From contig JACQQD010000008.1 of assembly GCA_016207165.1 (NCBI GenBank), forward strand, positions 1 through 64,000: a stretch of DNA of 64,000 nucleotides, written 5' to 3'. This document shows, one piece after another, positions 60,941 to 64,000 of this stretch. The notes under the pieces are model-generated. The model saw nothing but the letters and a program-made list of their open reading frames with translations. It was not told the DNA's origin and made no database searches. This DNA is from Microcaldota archaeon. GTDB taxonomy: Archaea > Micrarchaeota > Micrarchaeia > Norongarragalinales > Norongarragalinaceae. Numbering within the stretch: position 1 is the stretch's first letter; each line of letters opens with the position of its first letter. The translations under genes and the position numbers were made by a program.

Positions 60941-61501
60941 TTACTTTTCAAACTCGTCGCCTTCAATTTCCTTCCTGAGGCGTTCCTGAATTTCAGCAAT
61001 CTGGCCCAAATCGTTTTTTATCATTTTTCGAGCCGTGGATCCTGTTGGAGGAACGACGCCCGACATGATTCCTCGCATGTTTCTCTTAAATTGTTCTAGG
61101 GCGTCTCGCTCTTCGGCGGTTATGCCGGGTCGAATTCCAAGTTCTTGCAATACTTTCAAGCCAACGTCAATTGGGTGATCCGAATGCGTTCCAACGTATA
61201 TTCCTGCTGTTTTTGGGCCGTGGCTTCTTGCAGGAGCAATTGATCCGTTCGCAGCCGTTAATACTTTTTCAAGCGTTCGCCGATCCACGATTTTGACCCG
61301 GCCCAATCCGGTGTCAACGACAACCTCTTCCAGTTCACGCTCTCCATATACGTTGCCCCTTAATTGACGCAGAAACTCCTCATTGACTTGCATAGGAAGT
61401 CCGCCTAAACGCAACTGGTCGCTTTTCAATCCCAATTTTTTTTGGGCCCCTGGACTTTCCAACCCTGTTTCCGCAAACGCGCGCTGAAGAGTCTCTTTCA
61501 T
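60941..61501 (-). CDS. Hypothetical protein, possibly acquired
   Basis: 186 residues on the opposite strand, inserted between the DUF2073 and Zn-ribbon genes. Composition is more A/T-rich than its neighbours. No family recognised; helical N- and C-termini around a beta-rich middle (VVVDTGLGRVKIVDRRT). Confidence 0.55.
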   Translation of the reverse strand: MKETLQRAFAETGLESPGAQKKLGLKSDQLRLGGLPMQVNEEFLRQLRGNVYGERELEEVVVDTGLGRVKIVDRRTLEKVLTAANGSIAPARSHGPKTAGIYVGTHSDHPIDVGLKVLQELGIRPGITAEERDALEQFKRNMRGIMSGVVPPTGSTARKMIKNDLGQIAEIQERLRKEIEGDEFEK

Positions 61502-61610
61502 GACGTCCTTTCGTTAGAGGCCATAAAAACGGTTGCCTTGGCGGGTTTGCTTGTTGCATACACAAGGTTTTAAGCCACAATTCTCCAGCTTTTAATTGGT
61601 CCAGTATTTC

Positions 61611-61967
61611 ATGTCCCACAAGTGCGTGCGCTGTTCCAGCGTGTACCCCAACAATTCCCCGGAACTCATGCGGGGCTGCACCTGCGGGTCCCGCGTCTTT
61701 CTTTTTTTGCGCGAGGAATCCGACGAAATCCAACCCGGCCACGACCCGGAAGCCAAGGATTACGGCTGGCTGGAAGACGAGCTCTCCTTTTTAAGCAAGG
61801 AAAAACCCGTGTCCGTGGATGTGGACGCCGTCGAGAATTTGCGCATCCTGGAAAAAGGCGCCTACGAACTCAACTTGCATTCCCTGATGAAGGGCGAGCC
61901 CTTGGTCATCAAGTCCGACCAACACGTGTACTACGTCAAACTTCCGAACCCCAAGGAATCCAAGTAA
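61611..61967 (+). CDS. Zn-ribbon protein (COG3364-like)
   Basis: 118 residues from ATG 61611. Zinc ribbon MSHKCVRCS..CTCGSRVF, then a middle acidic part and a C-terminal domain (LRILEKGAYELNLHSLMKGEPLVIKSD). This end pattern is typical of the archaeal Zn-ribbon proteins that accompany the GTPase/DUF2073 pair. Function unknown. Confidence 0.72.
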   Translation: MSHKCVRCSSVYPNNSPELMRGCTCGSRVFLFLREESDEIQPGHDPEAKDYGWLEDELSFLSKEKPVSVDVDAVENLRILEKGAYELNLHSLMKGEPLVIKSDQHVYYVKLPNPKESK

Positions 61968-61975
61968 CTTGCTAT

Positions 61976-62161
61976 ATGGCCATTTTGATGTTCATCACTG
62001 GCGGCACCATCGACAAGGCCTACAAAGGCCCTCCGCACGCCGGCTACGAACAACAGAAAACCTTCATCCACGACATGCTTGTTCAGTGCCGCGTTGATTT
62101 GTTTTTTCGTACACGGTCGAGTACTACGTGCACGACCCCGCCAAGGAGTGAACGGCTTTGA
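61976..62161 (+). pseudogene. Truncated or frameshifted short-asparaginase-like gene
   Basis: The first ~40 residues (MFITGGTIDKAY..FIHDMLVQCR) resemble the N-terminus of short asparaginase-like proteins with the ATGGT-like nucleophile region. After a run of six T the frame becomes meaningless. Adding one T would restore TVEYYVHDPAKE before a stop. Either a decayed fragment or a homopolymer error; even when repaired it is only about 58 residues. Confidence 0.45.
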
Positions 62162-63666
62162 AGTGGCTGAAAGTCGAGGAAATCAAGCCCTTTCCCCTGA
62201 GTCCCTGCGACCAAATCTATGCGCACGCCGCCTTGGTCGTCAAGGAACTCTTGGGCAAACCCATTCCCGGTTTTGCTTTCCATTACCAGGACTACGGCAT
62301 CGAGTTTCTCATCGCCGACGAAGACCGCATGGACCTTGGAAGTCGCATCCTGGACCGCATCGCCGATAAACGTTTCACCGACCGCGTCGTTTTCGAAGGC
62401 TTGGCGGCCTGTGAACAACTTCTGGAATTGGCCGAACCGTTTTCCAAGTCGAACGAGTATTCCAACAATCAACTCGCCGACCGTTTTGAAAGATACCTTG
62501 GGCTCTTGGGCAAATCCATGGGCTACGGCTACCTTGGAAACCTCTTGGACTACGCCTCCGACGAGGTCGACAACGTCCTAGTCGAAAAACTGGAGAAAAA
62601 CGTGTTCTCCAAGGTGTCCGACCGGCGGCAGGCCATCGACGTCCTGTTGGCCTTGACTACGCCGGATGAAGTCACGTACCCCAACTTGGAGCACCGGGAG
62701 TTTTTGAAACTCGCGGCCGACGTTTCATCCAACCCCGCCGCCCAAAAAACGCTCCTGAAGGAAAAGCCGGAAACCCTGTCCGCCGTCTTCCAGGAAAAAT
62801 TCCCGGACTTGGCCTCTGAAATTGACGCTCACCAACGAAAATGGGTGTGGCTGTCGTTTCTGTTCGTGGGCCCGGCCAAGTGGACGCATTCCTACTTTTA
62901 CGGTTTGCTTTCCACCATGGCGAAAAGCGGTGAAGACCCATCCGCCGAACTGGCACGCCTGGAAAGCCAGCCGAATCAAATCAAGGCTGCCCGGAAAAAA
63001 GCGGGAAACATGGTGCCCGACGACGCGTACTTTTACGCGGCGCGCACGCTTTCGTACCTGAAAGCCATGCGCAAAGACGCGCAAGTGCATTCCTACTATT
63101 ACCTGGATGGCTTCTACAAGCACGTCGCCAAGGTTTTCGGGTTGTCGCCGACCCAGGCGCGTTTCCACACCAGTGAAGAACTTCTGGACGTTCTCCGCGG
63201 CGGCGCCCAACCGGATGCCGCGAAAGCCAACGCGCGCTTCAAGCAATGTTTTTTCTCTACGTATCACGGAACCGTTCAAGTCGTTGACGGTAAAGACGCG
63301 GCCGACTTAGCCCAGGACGTGCGGCGGCCGGTTGCGGTTGAAGCCGACGAAGTCAAAGGCAGTTGCGCGTGCCCCGGACAGGCCGTGGGCATCGTCAAAA
63401 TCGTCAACACCGTCGAGGAGGCATCCAAAGTCAATTCCGGCGACGTGCTGGTATCGTACGCCACCAACCCGGAGCTGGTGTCCGCCATGCGAAAAGCGGG
63501 AGCCATCGTTACCGACATGGGGGGACTCACGTGCCACGCCGCCATCGTCGCCCGCGAACTGGACAAGCCGTGCGTGATCGGCACCAAGCACGCGACGCGG
63601 GTCTTTCGGGACGGTGACCGCGTGGCTGTGGATGCCGATTCAGGCATCGTGCGAAAGTTGGATTGA
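62158..63666 (+). CDS. PEP-utilising-enzyme mobile-domain protein
   Basis: 502 residues from TTG 62158. The C-terminal ~90 residues are the swivelling phosphohistidine domain of PEP synthase/PPDK (GGLTCHAAIVARELDKPCVIG, catalytic His in TCHAA). The first ~390 residues show no ATP-grasp or PEP-barrel motif. So it is not a complete PEP synthase; it may be a phosphotransfer partner or a nucleotide-dependent dikinase of a divergent type. Confidence 0.8.
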   Translation: MKWLKVEEIKPFPLSPCDQIYAHAALVVKELLGKPIPGFAFHYQDYGIEFLIADEDRMDLGSRILDRIADKRFTDRVVFEGLAACEQLLELAEPFSKSNEYSNNQLADRFERYLGLLGKSMGYGYLGNLLDYASDEVDNVLVEKLEKNVFSKVSDRRQAIDVLLALTTPDEVTYPNLEHREFLKLAADVSSNPAAQKTLLKEKPETLSAVFQEKFPDLASEIDAHQRKWVWLSFLFVGPAKWTHSYFYGLLSTMAKSGEDPSAELARLESQPNQIKAARKKAGNMVPDDAYFYAARTLSYLKAMRKDAQVHSYYYLDGFYKHVAKVFGLSPTQARFHTSEELLDVLRGGAQPDAAKANARFKQCFFSTYHGTVQVVDGKDAADLAQDVRRPVAVEADEVKGSCACPGQAVGIVKIVNTVEEASKVNSGDVLVSYATNPELVSAMRKAGAIVTDMGGLTCHAAIVARELDKPCVIGTKHATRVFRDGDRVAVDADSGIVRKLD

Positions 63667-63675
63667 ATTTCCGGG

Positions 63676-64000
63676 TTACTCTTCGGGAACGTGTTCTTTT
63701 TCCCACCATTTCTGTACTTCTTTCAAGGTTTGGTTGGCAGGGTGTTCTTCTTGAAGGGCGACGAGGCGGTAGTTGCCGTTTCCGTCGTGCTGGATGGTGA
63801 CTCCGGTTAAATCTGTTTTCAAGCCGTTGTGTCCGTTGGAGGCCAGCAAAACATTCCGTATGTTCTCTTCTTTTCCCGGCGTTCCTTTCAAGTGAAAAAC
63901 CACTTTTCGAATCCTTCCAACGCGGACCCCCTTTTCAGGGTCAAGAGCGCCCTTTGCTTTCGAGAAGTAGTCTTTGGCTGACGCTCCCACTTCTCCAACG
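63676..64000 (-). CDS. Hypothetical protein, 5' end possibly outside the window
   Basis: At least 104 residues reading from GTG 63990; the frame stays open to the window edge. Charged, no membrane helix, family unknown. It converges with the PEP mobile-domain gene, 9 nt apart. Confidence 0.5.
   Translation of the reverse strand, partial: VGEVGASAKDYFSKAKGALDPEKGVRVGRIRKVVFHLKGTPGKEENIRNVLLASNGHNGLKTDLTGVTIQHDGNGNYRLVALQEEHPANQTLKEVQKWWEKEHVPEE

Noticed and set aside
1-64000. CRISPR arrays, insertion sequences with transposase, integrases
   Set aside because: No regularly spaced repeats and no transposase or recombinase motif were seen in any frame listed.

Overview
The window is archaeal and rather GC-rich. 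Marker genes include a group II chaperonin, aIF2-alpha, aIF6, GINS, GatD/GatE, Pelota, deoxyhypusine synthase, RNase P component 4, Nop10, L31e/L39e/L44e/S19e/S27e and EndoQ. Many genes have a TATA-like box about 25-35 nt before the start codon and no leader, and GTG/TTG starts are common. Very small membrane proteins, class III signal-peptide pilins, a group I intron in 23S rRNA and many lineage-specific hypotheticals suggest a DPANN-type or related euryarchaeal lineage (Diapherotrites/Micrarchaeota-like). That placement is inference; I cannot place it firmly from sequence alone.

Layout. 1-4.6 kb: end of 16S, tRNA-Ala(TGC) and 23S carrying a group I intron and a second unexplained insertion in the sarcin-ricin loop; no 5S. 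4.7-9.3 kb: small genes, DNA alkyl-repair protein, tandem slipins, tRNA-Pro and intron-bearing tRNA-Arg. 9.4-17.7 kb: thermosome, MetRS, an ACT-domain protein, Pelota, deoxyhypusine synthase, HtpX/LemA. 17.9-23.1 kb: a minus-strand translation operon (RNase P 4, S19e, PDCD5, L39e, L31e, aIF6, prefoldin alpha, FtsY). 23.6-30.8 kb: intron-bearing tRNA-Ile, a phospholipid synthase, and a compact arginine operon (argG-micro-argH-argJ-argD-argC-argB-micro) containing two homologous microproteins. A divergent winged-helix/ACT protein lies beside a palindromic promoter. 31.5-37.8 kb: ThpR, Elp3, GatDE. 37.8-46.8 kb: a type IV pilus locus (ATPase, two TadC-like membrane proteins, many pilins, prepilin peptidase). 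46.8-49.5 kb: PdxST and a TctA-like membrane protein. 49.5-51.7 kb: a second run of pilin-like genes, co-directional with GINS, L44e, S27e, aIF2-alpha, Nop10 and a PAC2 protein. 54.5-64 kb: acetyltransferase, HxlR regulator, EndoQ, surface proteins, Era-like GTPase with DUF2073 and Zn-ribbon partners, and a PEP-utiliser mobile-domain protein.

The most unusual signal is a family of tiny (about 95-155 bp) non-coding units. One sits at the 3' end of every tRNA gene in the window (4 of 4) and a fifth at the 3' end of a pilin gene. Each is flanked by an 18-30 bp direct repeat of the host gene's 3' end, so the gene stays intact, and each carries a G/C-rich hairpin with a shared architecture. No integrase is encoded nearby. 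They look like non-autonomous, site-specifically integrating elements. Second in interest are the paired NYPGFQ microproteins of the arginine operon and the group I intron in archaeal 23S rRNA.
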